The notes under the pieces are model-generated. The model searched no databases and was not told where the DNA came from. It saw only the letters and a list, made by a program, of their open reading frames with translations. From positions 29,123,997-29,187,996 of the forward strand of contig NC_087156.1 of NCBI RefSeq assembly GCF_035594125.1: a stretch of DNA of 64,000 bases, written 5' to 3'. The position numbers and the translations under genes are program-made. Numbering within the stretch: position 1 is the stretch's first letter; every line of letters begins with the position of its first letter. Source of the DNA: Scylla paramamosain. Lineage: Eukaryota > Arthropoda > Malacostraca > Decapoda > Portunidae. Shown here one piece after another: positions 1 to 33,584 of the stretch.

Positions 1-372
1 TTTGGAGGAGGTATAGTGATGGTCCCTCAGTTTGCAGGTTAGATACAAAACCTCGAAATGTTGCAGAAGTTAAAATAGCGAAGGTTAGAGGGAGGCATCA
101 TGACACCTACCAGTGGGAAAGGACAACCTGAGCTGGAGACATCTTTGGTTCCATTCCTAGACAGAGACTCCGAGGCTGTTATATTACGTGGCATGAGTGC
201 AAATGTTGACGTTAAGATTGTACAGGTGTTGGCAGTGTGTTGTGCTCTGTCAGTAGTAAGAGACTCGACACGTGCTTTACGCGTGATTGGTAATTTTTAA
301 AAGGCGCTTTTGTTTGTTCATCTTTGTTTGGGAAAATAAGAAAAAAAAAAAGATAAAAACTTGTTGAGTGAA

Positions 373-373
<1 letters not shown>

Positions 374-444
<71 letters not shown>

Positions 445-481
445 AAGCGCGCCCCGTGTGCGTGCGTGCGTGCGTGCGTGC
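374..481. repeat. GT microsatellite grading into GTGC repeats
   Basis: A nearly pure GT tract with one TATG interruption is followed by five or six GTGC units. It lies about 750 bp upstream of the proposed NT5C2 promoter. Confidence 0.95.
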
Positions 482-833
482 AAGCGCGAAGATCAGTCGT
501 CGCGGATGAGCTATTAAAAATAGGAGAGTAGAGAGCCGGGAATCAGTCCAACCTCCTTTTTCTCACCCTTGGCCACTCGTCCTCAGCCCCGCGCTTTATT
601 CTCCTGCCGGTGTAAAGTACAGCGCACGGTTCATCGTCCACCACTTTACGCGGGGCGTGTGTACTTTATATCCCAGCGCACCTCAACACACCAACACCCT
701 GCCCCACCTATACCACCTCCCTTGCCCTACCTTGCCCTGCCCGCCTCCCCGGTCCCCTCACCCGCCCTAGGCCACGTACTCTTTGCCTCAGTATTGACTC
801 AACAGTGTCTCTGAACTACTTTTACTTGTGGGG

Positions 834-836
<3 letters not shown>

Positions 837-908
<72 letters not shown>
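837..908. repeat. AG microsatellite
   Basis: Uninterrupted AG dinucleotide tract of about 70 bp upstream of NT5C2. Confidence 0.97.
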
Positions 909-909
<1 letters not shown>

Positions 910-1116
910 CACTATCTATCTCTACTATGTTTTTTTTAAAGAGAATGTTAATGTAAGTCAATGTTCCATCATGCAGGTTATCAGTCTATCTATCCCGTTA
1001 TCCTGTTCCTGGCAAGTGACGTTTGCTATAACAGACTGACTAACATATCACAGTCCCTGACACTTGGAAAAAAAAGTAATAGGCAGAGGAAGCAAGAAAA
1101 AAAAAAAAAAAACTAT

Positions 1117-1149
1117 TATAAACCCTTAGTGTGCCTAGTGACGCGCAGT
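1117..1149 (+). promoter_or_regulatory. candidate core promoter of NT5C2 (TATA box plus initiator)
   Basis: TATAAA at 1117-1122 lies 30 bp upstream of the A of a CAGT at 1146-1149, which resembles the arthropod initiator. This would give a 5' UTR of about 66 nt before the proposed start codon at 1213. The spacing is ideal, but both motifs are short and the flank is A/T-rich, so chance is a real alternative. A distal promoter with additional 5' exons is not excluded. Confidence 0.35.
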
Positions 1150-1212
1150 GTGGTGAGAGACTACAGCAGCAGGAGTTCCGACAGTGGTGGACGCGTCTTC
1201 GTGCAGCCCGCC

Positions 1213-23362
<22,150 letters not shown>

Positions 23363-24600
23363 GCTGACATGTGATAGAGTAGTGTGATCACTAATATCTA
23401 CCTAGCATGCTGATTTCATAAATGGCTTTCACTTATTAAATTAAAAACAAATCAACACAATTATACTAGAACTTTTAGTAACAGTGATAGTGTTAGTGGT
23501 GGCGGTGCTAGTGGTAGTGATAGCAGTAGTAGTATTCACAATAGTTAGTGCTAGTAGGAGGAGAAGAAGATTCAGAAAACAATACAGTCATAGAACGTGG
23601 TATATACTTGGAAATAAATAAGAAGTCTCATGTTCTCATAATGGGTGCATTTTTATGCCATTGTTTTACAGATGTGTATAACATGCATGTATTGAGGATG
23701 TCTGATTTCAGTTACATTTCCATAGTATTTTTGTATTTTTAACTATTCTTAGTTTAGAGTGATTTTTATATATTTTGAGTAATAAATGTCATAATAGTTT
23801 TGTATGGATTTATGCAATATTTTTTTTATACTGTTTAGTATTGTAGCTATAGTACTGCCAGTACTAGTTCCTGTGTAGCTTTATAATAACTTTGAAGTTT
23901 CTTTTAGTTCTGGCAGGTCTTAAACATTTGTTTTTCTTTTCAATTTTACTCCTAGAATTTGCACCAGTCCATTGAAAATTGGTAATTTAATTTTACTGCA
24001 TTGAGTGGGCAATCATTTAATGTTACTATTTTTATCCAAGATGTTTCAGTAATTAACTAAGTATATGCACACAACATTTCAAATTCTAGTTATATTACTT
24101 TGTTGGTCTTTTTCTCCTCTCATATCATTGCTTACAAAATATGTATTTCAAATAATATCAATAGCATTACCTTGGCATGTGTTCAGTATTTTCCAGCACT
24201 TTTCATGCCTATTCCATACATAATGTTAGCTGAATTTGCGGGTGATGTCCTTGTAAGAATTGCAGATTTGTGGTGAGGGTTAAAATATGCCATTTTATTG
24301 TACTAATGAATCTTGCTATAGCATAAAGCAGTCTTTAGAAATGTACTGTGAAAGGCTCTAAATATTTAGTGGTTTGGCAGCTGAAAATGTTGTCTTCAGT
24401 TTCGGTGAATATTTGAAGTTTTCTTCTGTGGTTGCTGCTTCATTATATTCAGCTTTCAGAAAAGCATGATCTGTAAAAAAAATTAGGGGATGCATACACA
24501 TTTGGCTCTGTAATTGTATTAAAAATTGCCAAATTCTTTCAGGATACTGTTTGTTTGTTATATTTTGTCAATAAATTACAAGATTATATATGCATATGAA
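23363..24600 (+). other. NT5C2 3' UTR and polyadenylation signals
   Basis: AT-rich sequence with no coding potential follows the stop codon. AATAAA signals are at 23613-23618, 23781-23786 and 24570-24575. The last is followed by T-rich sequence and would give a 3' UTR of about 1.2 kb. Which signal is used cannot be told from sequence. Confidence 0.6.
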
Positions 24601-25120
24601 TAGATGCCTGCATTATATAAATTATAATTATGGCTTACAGTTTATCACATCAATTAAAAAAAAAATCTGAAGGAAGTATTAGAGCTAGATTTAAGTATTG
24701 TTAGAATCTTTGAAAGTGCATGAGACCTGGTCTGTTGGAGGTGGGCAGGACTGTCCTCCCTCTCAGCCCTCATGAAAAGGGATCAAAGCATGAGAGTGTG
24801 AACTTGAAATGTGAGGGTAATAATTCCTTATATATCTCTCTGGTGTTCATCTGGATAGCACTGAGTATCTAGAATATTCAGGTTTTAGGTAGGGTTGTTT
24901 CTTTAATAGGAGAAAGTCAAAATCAAAGTTAGAAAGAAGTAGTAGAGTCAGTAAAAGCTGAAGATGGGATAAAAAATATGAATATTGTTGAAAAGTCAGC
25001 AGAAGTGTACCAGAAGAATAAATTCAATAAGCTGTGTGGCCTTTCTTTCTCTTTGGTATACTCTGCAACACCTATCAGGGTGAGGTGCCAACATACCTGA
25101 CCTAATCTACACTGACTTAC
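24600..25120. other. intergenic, nothing recognised
   Basis: AT-rich to mixed sequence between the last NT5C2 polyadenylation signal and the TTAGG-like repeats. No gene, RNA or mobile element is apparent. Confidence 0.5.
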
Positions 25121-25170
25121 CTAACCTAACCTACCCTAACCCAACTTAACCTATTCTAACCTACCCAAGG
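25085..25170 (-). repeat. degenerate TTAGG (CCTAA) array
   Basis: Repeated CCTAA-type units (ACCTAACCTAACCTACC and variants) with substitutions. TTAGG is the ancestral arthropod telomere repeat. Here it is short and internal. Confidence 0.6.
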
Positions 25171-25239
25171 AGGTGGTTGGTCTGGGGGGCAAATGTGGCA
25201 GTGTGTGATTTTGTGAAGCCCACCCCGCATGATACCACC

Positions 25240-25328
25240 TGGGACTGGGTGACACCTGTGTCAGCATGGGCTTGATCCCCAAGAAACTCATGCACAAGGC
25301 AGTCATCTTGCAGGAGGGGCTCAAGGTA
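25240..25328 (+). CDS. unidentified exon-like stretch
   Basis: I do not recognise this gene. A stretch reading YHLGLGDTCVSMGLIPKKLM followed by HKAVILQEGLK ends at a good GTAAGG donor (after 25325). A CCCCCCACAG acceptor at about 25519-25528 opens a second stretch, YNKWQPSQRDGVVVASRWGC, that runs into low-complexity Glu/Gly-rich sequence to 26008. An in-frame TGA precedes the first stretch, so it would be an initiator exon (Met codons at 25266 and 25290) or a decayed exon. Composition looks protein-like, but there is no known domain. Confidence 0.2.
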
Positions 25329-25719
25329 AGGTGGGGGGGATGAGGAAGGGGCAATTGTTTGTGTTGGGTTGGTGGTAGTAGGTGTATGTGGGTTTGTGTT
25401 GGGGGGGTTCGGTGTTTGTGGCATCGGGAGCTGTGAATTTGTGTGGAGGTGTTGGTGTTTGTGGGGAGGGGGGGTGTGGCTTTGTATATTTGTTGGTGTG
25501 AGGGTACACCTCCACCTCTCCCCCCACAGCCTATAACAAGTGGCAGCCATCCCAGAGGGATGGGGTAGTGGTGGCCAGCAGGTGGGGGTGCTGTTGTGGG
25601 GGTGAGAGGAGCTGTGGCCCCCACCAACACCCCCAGTGGAGTGTTTGGTTATATCACCCTGTACTTCCCCTCCCAAACCCAGCTCCCTCCCTCCGGTACG
25701 TCTTTCCACCAGGCAGAAA

Positions 25720-25925
25720 CGACAGCAGGAGGAAGAGTGAGGAAGGGGAGGTAAGAGGGAAGAGGATGAGGAAGAAGACAGGAATGTGTCCAGAGGAAGG
25801 AGGAGGAGGAGGAGGAGGAGGAGGAAGCAAGAAAGAAGAGGAAGCGGACGAGGAAGAGGTAGGGGAAGCAAGCGAGAAGGATTATCAGCGAGAGAGAGAA
25901 AAAGAGAAAAGAGGAGGAGGAGGAG
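25720..25925 (+). repeat. purine-rich low-complexity segment (GGA/GAA)
   Basis: Nearly all-purine sequence on the plus strand with a GGA run at about 25798-25828. Both-strand open frames here are compositional artefacts or a disordered tail of the preceding candidate. Confidence 0.8.
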
Positions 25926-26518
25926 ACATAAGACAGGAAAAAGGTAGTGTTCATGAAGGAGTAAAGAATTGTACTAGTTTACTAATCAACGGTACTCTGT
26001 ATATCTGAGTGCAGAGTCCTTACTAACATTACCATCAATGGCTTTACCACAAATTGTGGCATAACAGACTAGAGTGTGTGTTGTGGAAGTTTTCATGAGA
26101 AGGGCATGTAGAGATATTAGATGGGATGATATGGGTACCTGCAGCTTTGGTTACTGAAGGGATTACCGGTATTACACTCAGTTGTATCAACCTTTAACAT
26201 AATGCATAAATCTATTATTTCTGCAGCCAGATCTTGAACAGTGAAGCTAGTGGGCATGATAACTTAAGAAAAAATAGCTCTCAAATGGTGCGGGAGTAAT
26301 GTATCCCTCTGGTCGCTGGAGGCGCCATCGTCGCGAGGAGAGCTATTGAGTGCAGTGTGCCAGATTGTCAGAAATTTCTTGAGATCTGAAATTTTGATGT
26401 TTTGTAAAATTTTAAGAAATTGCTGTAAAATCTGAAATTTTAACGAAATTGTCAGAAATTCTTCAGAATTTTTTCAAGTCTTGTATTTTTATTTGTTTCT
26501 TTATTTTTATGAATTTTG

Positions 26519-26580
<62 letters not shown>

Positions 26581-26647
26581 TTGTTGTTGTTGTTGTTGTT
26601 ATTTATTTGTTTATTTATTTATGTATTTATTTATTATTTATTTTAAT

Positions 26648-26742
<95 letters not shown>
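26519..26742. repeat. ATT, TGT and TA microsatellites
   Basis: ATT (26519-26578), TGT (26580-26600), TTTA-like (26600-26640) and TA (26655-26742) follow one another, ending in a T run. Confidence 0.97.
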
Positions 26743-26743
<1 letters not shown>

Positions 26744-27184
26744 TTTTTTTTTTTTTTTGCTAGGGAATGCGTAATGACAAGACTCGTCAGTTGACAGCTC
26801 CTTCCATGGCTGCCAGATTGGCTTTTTTTTAAGACAAAAAAACTCAATTTTGGTTTTTCCTTCAAGCATTTAGCGTAAGGATATTTAGTTTGGCCTGAAT
26901 TACCAAGTCTGGCCTTTTTTTTCTTTTTTGGCAGGGGGGGGGCTTTTCTTGAATATGTGGCTTAAATACATTCCATTTGGCTACAATAAACTTGTTTGAT
27001 ATGGTGAGTTCATTTGCTGCCTCTTAAGACTTTTTTTTTTTTTTTAAGTTGAGTGCGCGTATGTTTTCCTTTGTTTTTCTTCTGTTACCATGGTTAACCA
27101 TGGTTACCATGGTGTGTTATAATGACAATTTGTCCCATTTTCTCTTAATGCTATTGACAACCAATAAGGGAGAATTAAACAAAT

Positions 27185-27330
27185 CAACTTTTTTTTTTTT
27201 TTTTATGTAGGAGGGACACTGGCCAAGGGCAACAAAAATCCAATAAAAAAAAAATACCCACTGAAATGCCAGTCTCATAAAAGGGTCAAAGCAGTAGTCA
27301 AAAATTGATCATCACCCAGTCTTGAAACTG
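27185..27330 (-). mobile_element. 3' fragment of the jockey-like retrotransposon (second copy)
   Basis: Carries GGACACTGGCCAAGGGCAAC, AACAAAAATCCAATAAA, CCCACTGAAATGCCAG and CATAAAAGGGTCAAAGCAG. It is preceded on the plus strand by a T run (the poly(A) tail). Same orientation and 3'-end structure as the copies at 16640 and 33585. Confidence 0.75.
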
Positions 27331-27461
27331 GGTGATGATGGCGCTCGAGGTTCACCGATGAACTTTAGCGTGAGTTTTGTTATTTTAGGCCTCCTAAAAA
27401 TTTAGGCGTAAAAATCAATCAAGTATTTTCTGATTCTTTATGCACCACAGCTGGTACATAA

Positions 27462-27525
27462 AGACCTGTTCACATCACGAAACATTGTTTGGAAACAATG
27501 TTTTCCAACTGTTTCCAAACAGTCA
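27462..27525 (+). repeat. left terminal inverted repeat of the Harbinger element
   Basis: Begins AGACCTGTTCACATCACGAA and pairs with the complement of the right end at 32048-32109. It also contains an internal short inverted repeat of GTTTGGAAACA type. Confidence 0.85.
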
Positions 27526-27529
27526 CAGG

Positions 27530-27770
27530 CCGTATACACAAAACTTGTTAGCACTAACAAATAGCTGTTAAGGGTAACAAATTCCAGTTATACACAAACC
27601 TTGTTAGCACTAAAAAATAGCTGTTAAGGGTAACAAATTCCAATTAAGGCTAACATTTAGCTGTTAAGCACTAACAGTGGATACAGAAAACTTGTTAGGG
27701 CCTTTAAAGTACTGTTAAGGTAAAAGTGCTGTGGAGGACTATTAAGCTCTTAACAAATTCCTGTTAGTAG
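27530..27770 (+). promoter_or_regulatory. subterminal palindromic repeat array of the Harbinger element
   Basis: Four or more repeats of TTGTTAGCACTAACAA-like palindromes and TAGCTGTTAAGGGTAACAAA lie between the left end and the transposase start. Such subterminal motifs are commonly transposase or partner-protein binding sites (inference). They also overlap the likely transposase promoter. Confidence 0.55.
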
Positions 27771-27775
27771 AGAAG

Positions 27776-29336
27776 ATGGCGGAGCAACAACAACAACCTC
27801 AAAGACGACAGCGAGTGTATCGACAGCGACGGGACATATTCAACAAGTACAATGACGACGAACTCATCAAACGCTTCAGGATGAACCGTGCTGGTATAAT
27901 AACAGTGGCTGATTTAGTGAGGGACAAACTTCAATCCCGTACAGAACGGAATCAACCACTGAGTCCTGAGACGAAGGTGGCAATTACCCTAAGATATTTG
28001 GCCACGGGTAAAATGCAGCAGTGTATCAGTGACGACTTTGGGACCTCACAAGCAACAATCAGCCGTGTCATTACTCAGACAATTGATGCACTGTCAGAAC
28101 CAGACATTGTAACTCAATTTGTAAAATTCCCATTGACTCGCCAAGAAGTGCAAGTGAAACAAATAGAGTTCATGGAAGACTATAGGTTTCCTGGTGTTGT
28201 GGGTACCATAGATGGCACACACATTAGAATTGTGGCTCCCAGTGTCGATGAACATTTATATGTAAATAGAAAACGATACCACAGCATCAACGTGCAAATC
28301 GTATTCGATGCCAAGTACAAGATACTTGATGTTTTGGCACGGTGGCCTGGCTCAGTACATGATGCCAGGATATTGGACGAGTCTGGCTTGAAAGCACTTT
28401 TTGAACAAAATTATGTCCCAGCTGGATGCTACCTTCTAGGAGACAGTGGTTATCCTTGCAAGGAGTGGTTGCTGACGCCTTATCTAAACCCTCTGGTTGG
28501 TGTTCAGACAAACTATAACACGTAAGTTAAAATCATGTTTCTTATGCTATATAGTACAGTTTATTTTAAAGAGGTATTGTCCTCTCCAGTCTAGGTAGTA
28601 GTCATTACTTAATGTGATAACAACCAAAATACCAATACAGTATAGAATTCCTCTTCAGTACAGATTTCCTCTTCAACACTATGCAGCTTATAGATGCTAC
28701 TGTATATACTGCAATACCTCACCTTATGATGGTTACTAATTCTTGCAGAGCACACAAGAGGACACATTGTATAGTAGAGAGGGGGATTGGCCAGCTCAAG
28801 CGACGGTTCCATATACTTCATGGTGAAGTACAATTGTCCCCAGAGAAGACATGCAAAATTGTCTATGTCTGTGCTCTGCTCCACAACATGTGCAAGCAGT
28901 TTAACATTCCAGTGCCTATCAACGAGGAAGATGAACTGTTCCACGATGCAGCTGAAGGGGACGTAGGTGCAGATGAAGAAGAGCCAGGTGAAGCAGAGAT
29001 ATCTCCTAATCCTGGTAGACCAGCTGGCCGTAACGGATATCCATTTCGAGATTATATTGCTAATCTTCATTTCAGGTATGTGCTACTTATCCTTATCAAC
29101 TTTTCTGAATGTACTGTACTGTATACTGTACAATACAGTATACTGTATACATTACAATATATGTTCACTGAATTAATAAATATTTAAGTGCAGTACAGTA
29201 CAGTACTGTACTTAATTACCCTTGCTCAGAGATGCAGTACTGTGAATGAATATTTGTAATTGGTGCCAGTCTTATTTTCTAAACTACTAAATTTTTGTAC
29301 ATTAATTTATATTGCAGCAGACCAGTGGCTGAATGA
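27776..29336 (+). CDS. Harbinger transposase (DDE nuclease), intact, three exons
   Basis: Exons 27776-28521, 28749-29075 and 29318-29336 join in phase to 363 residues (HARBI1-type proteins are about 350). Splice sites are CGTAAGT/TTGCAG and GTATGT/TTGCAG. The Gln-rich start is followed by an N-terminal helical region and an HTH-like segment (CISDDFGTSQATISRVI). The DDE catalytic domain then carries D146 in GTIDGTH, D223 in GDSGYP and E259 in VERGIGQLKRRF. The motif HNMC follows in the second exon, which ends in an acidic stretch. The family cuts and pastes Harbinger transposons in the nucleus together with a Myb/SANT-like partner. No stop or frameshift is seen, so the gene may have been active recently. 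If the last junction is not used, the frame reads through to 29187 instead. Confidence 0.88.
29105..29215. repeat. cluster of GTAC/TACTGTA palindromic repeats
   Basis: Dense overlapping GTACTGTAC, TACAGTATACTGTA and CAGTACAGTACTG motifs lie inside the Harbinger element, downstream of transposase exon 2. Similar ACAGTACAGTACA pieces recur around 31466 and 31800. Confidence 0.7.
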
Positions 29337-29492
29337 GGTATCATGAAGGTGTGATTGCTGTTGCAGTGCTCTCTCTCTACTAACAAGTTTTTTCCACTTA
29401 TAGTCAAAAGTGAAAGATAAAATGAATTGAAACAAATACAGTTTGTAAAATAATATAATTTGTATTTTTTTTCCTTTACATACATGCTACAG

Positions 29493-30691
29493 TATATGAG
29501 GCGCGCGGCGCAACAACGACTTAACCGAGAAATGGAAGTTTCGAGAAAAACGCGCTCAAAGTTAAACACTGATTGCGCACAATAGGATACCCTTAAATAA
29601 GTAAGTGTTATACATCATTTGAAAGGTCTTGGGTAGTTCTGTTTGGGGATGTAGGTTTCGAAGTGATAGGTGACGATTTTGGGTGGATGACTTACGCGTT
29701 AATTAACGCGTATACCGTAGGTAATAATTTTTTTTCCCGATATTGTTTTCATTTGTTAATAATGTGTTAGAGCCTATTACACATAGTATTAGGTGAAAGT
29801 TTCATGAAGATTGGTACATAAATAAATTTTTTATGAATTTTTTTCCGAGCGTAAAAAATAAAACTTACTCATTACCGGCACGTTATTACTCCTACCATAA
29901 CTTTGACGTCCTGCTATGACTAACAGTGTGTAATGCTGATAATTTTATGTTTGTGCATGCATTCTGGTAAGTATTAATGGAAAGCCGCTATGTCAAGAAC
30001 ATTATGAAGAAACGATTTTTTTTTTTTTTTTTTTTTTGTATTCATTGAATATAGTTGGCTCTCATCCTTTACACTGGCTTGAGACAGTTAAGTTGATTAC
30101 CAGGATACGTCTGTTTGATCCTGGCAATGCCCTTAGCGGATTTACCAACCCTTTAAATCCCCCTTCAACCCACTAAGTCGGGTTGACTGGGGATTTAAAA
30201 AACTTACGTAAGGCTGGTGGCCACAGCAAGACGCTGTGACACTTTCGTCTGCACTCTAGTAGCCATAGTTGCGTAAAGAGTCACGAGAAAGGTAGCTTGC
30301 GTCTGTGCTCGGGCGTGTTAAAGGGCAGAGTGGATGAGCACATGGTGAGTGTGTTGTCACCATGGCAACGGCGCTGGTAAACATGGCAGCGGTGCTGTGA
30401 TTGGCTCGCCCGCGCCGGGCGGCTGCAACCGCGCCGCTGATTGGCCATACGCACGTGAGGCTGGGAGGAGCAGGTTGCGTCGTTGTTGTACCGCTTTCGA
30501 GATGTTAGTCCAGAGAAATTTTCTCCGCACTACGCTCGACTTTGAGCCTTAGTACAGGTGCTTAGATGGTCGAATATGACTTGGCCGACATCACCACGAG
30601 ACTTTTACACCCTTCTACCACACGGAGCAGGCAAAAACACGAAATCTCAAATTTCACGGTTACGTCGTTGTTGCGCCGCGCGCCTCATATA
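29493..30691. mobile_element. non-autonomous inverted-repeat element nested in Harbinger
   Basis: The ends are near-perfect inverted repeats. TATATGAGGCGCGCGGCGCA then ACAACGAC at the left equals the complement of the right end, and similarity continues through CTTAACC and GAGAAAT for about 45 bp. No coding sequence is seen inside. The TATA at both borders makes the exact end and target duplication (possibly TA) ambiguous. GC content is clearly higher than in the host element. It also contains an 18-bp perfect palindrome at 29694-29711. Confidence 0.75.
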
Positions 30692-30700
30692 ATCTTGTGG

Positions 30701-30891
30701 ATCTCATAAAAATTGTCCACCCCAAGCATGTTAGGGTGGACAATCTTCATGAGAGCGAGACTGGGGGTGGACAATCTTCAGCTGACCCGACCATTCCCTA
30801 ACCTAACCTAAACTTTGGTGTTGGATGCCGAGAGCAGCTGAGGTGGACAATTTTCAGTTGGGTACTCTGGGGTGGACAATCTTCATGAGAT
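30701..30891. mobile_element. miniature inverted-repeat element with GGTGGACAAT repeats
   Basis: The left end, ATCTCATAAAAATTGTCCAC followed by CCCA, matches the complement of the right end ending in ATCTTCATGAGAT, with about two mismatches in 23 bp. The motif GGTGGACAAT occurs four times directly (about 30736, 30766, 30842, 30871) and once inverted. About 190 bp, non-coding. Confidence 0.65.
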
Positions 30892-31263
30892 TCAATCTTG
30901 TTAATAATACTGCAATATACTGTAAAATCTTAATAAATAAAATAATATATTTTTATTTCTTCAGCATAAATTTCTACTGTACAAAAAATGAAGCCTATAC
31001 TTATTAATTTTTCATATTTTTTGCTGTCAAATACTGGTAATATTCAATTTCAGCCATCATTAACTTCTGTTTAAGTTCAATGTTTCCCTTCAATGCTAAC
31101 AATTTTACTTTCCTTTTTTTTTTTCAATTTTTAACTTTTCCTTTTCAAGTTTCAATTTGCGTTTTTTCAGCTTTGTATTGTTCATACTCATCACTGACAC
31201 TTGAACACTTTCTTAGTTTTGGTGTTGATATGCTTGGTTGGGCCTTAGAGGTTTCAGGTTCAG

Positions 31264-31745
31264 TTATGGCTGGACTTGGACACTTTGCCAATGAAGCAGA
31301 GGGAGTTCACTATCATCCTCTACCTGTTGCTGGGGTGGTTCTTCTCCCAACTCTTCAGTGTCTTCCTGCCGTTGCTGGGTCTGCAGCTTCCTAAAACCAT
31401 TGCATAAATTTACCACAGTTAAAAACATGCAACTAATTTAATCTCACAAGGAGAAAAGTGCATATCAACTACAGTACAGTACATTATGTAAAAATACCTT
31501 GCTGAAGTATGAACTATCTGATAAAATTATATCAATGCAAATGTTAGGCTAAAATTGTGGTACACTATGTAATAGAAAGTCCAATACAGTACACAGGACA
31601 AAAAAATTGCAAGAATCTTACCTCAACGTATGAAAGCCGAGATCATTCTGAATCACACCTATCACAGTTGCATTCTTCTCCCCTAATAATTCCTCAACTT
31701 TAATGTCTACTGGGTCAAGTGGAGGAGCTTGGGGGCCACCAGCAC
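31264..31745 (-). pseudogene. C-terminal two exons of the Harbinger partner protein
   Basis: On the minus strand an exon at 31745-31622 encodes GGPQAPPLDPVDIKVEELLG, then ATVIGVIQNDLGFHTLR. It joins in phase (GTAAGA/TTTTAG) to an exon at 31390-31264 ending QQQVEDDSELPLLHWQSVQVQP and stop. The Gly/Pro-rich linker followed by an acidic LL-type segment resembles the tail of the Myb/SANT-like second protein of Harbinger elements (family knowledge, weak similarity). No Myb domain was found between 31750 and the right end, so the gene looks N-terminally truncated. Confidence 0.4.
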
Positions 31746-32047
31746 CTTCAAGAATAGTTAATCATATTTTAGCACAGTACTGTAAAGCTGCAAATATACA
31801 ATATCACTACACATTACAGTACAATATAATTTGTATGTATGACTAAGTTTGCGCTGAATTTGACTGCTACAGTACTTGCAACACATCTTTGTTAAATGAT
31901 ATGCATGTTATTAATACTGTGAGAACAAACACTCAAATGCTAAATTTCTACCTTAATAAAAGTAACTGTGACAACTGCGCGCGAGCAACCTCTACACTCA
32001 CAGCCATCCTGACGACAACTGAGGTCTGGACAGGAAGCATTGTGTGA

Positions 32048-32109
32048 AAATAGTTTCCAAACAGTTTAGAAATTGTTTCCAAATAATGTTTCCTGGTGCG
32101 GACAGGTCT
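32048..32109 (-). repeat. right terminal inverted repeat of the Harbinger element
   Basis: The complement begins AGACCTGTCCGCACCAGGAA and continues ACATTATTTGGAAACAA. Target duplication TAA follows at 32110-32112. Confidence 0.85.
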
Positions 32110-32124
32110 TAACATGCATATTGG

Positions 32125-33574
<1,450 letters not shown>

Positions 33575-33584
33575 TTATTTATTT

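Larger units (their letters stand above)
1..1100. other. upstream flank of the NT5C2 gene, no gene seen
   Basis: No coding segment is recognisable here. The stretch holds a GT microsatellite (about 374-443) followed by a GTGC run (about 459-481), a moderately GC-rich segment from about 560 to 790, and an AG microsatellite (837-908). The open frames in it have no recognisable domain and are partly repeat-encoded. Confidence 0.6.
27462..32109 (+). mobile_element. PIF/Harbinger DNA transposon, near-complete
   Basis: The left end starts AGACCTGTTCACATCACG and the right end, on the other strand, starts AGACCTGTCCGCACCAGG. Both continue with GAAACATTGTTTGGAAACAA-like sequence (A for G once on the right), so the terminal inverted repeats extend for roughly 60 bp with mismatches. 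TAA occurs immediately outside both ends (27459-27461 and 32110-32112), the 3-bp AT-rich target duplication expected of PIF/Harbinger. Inside are a spliced DDE transposase (+), a truncated partner gene (-) and two nested inverted-repeat elements. Length is 4,648 bp. Confidence 0.88.

Noticed and set aside
25151..25871. 236-codon minus-strand open frame rich in Pro, Thr, His and Leu
   Set aside because: It reads the complement of purine-rich and GTGG-rich low-complexity sequence. The plus strand has the better splice-site support.
27776..29336. Domesticated host gene HARBI1 rather than a transposon
   Set aside because: The coding sequence lies between matching terminal inverted repeats with a TAA target duplication, so it is still part of a mobile element.
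29600..30600. Hidden gene inside the Harbinger element
   Set aside because: The GC-rich part is the nested inverted-repeat element. Its open frames are short and have no conserved motif.
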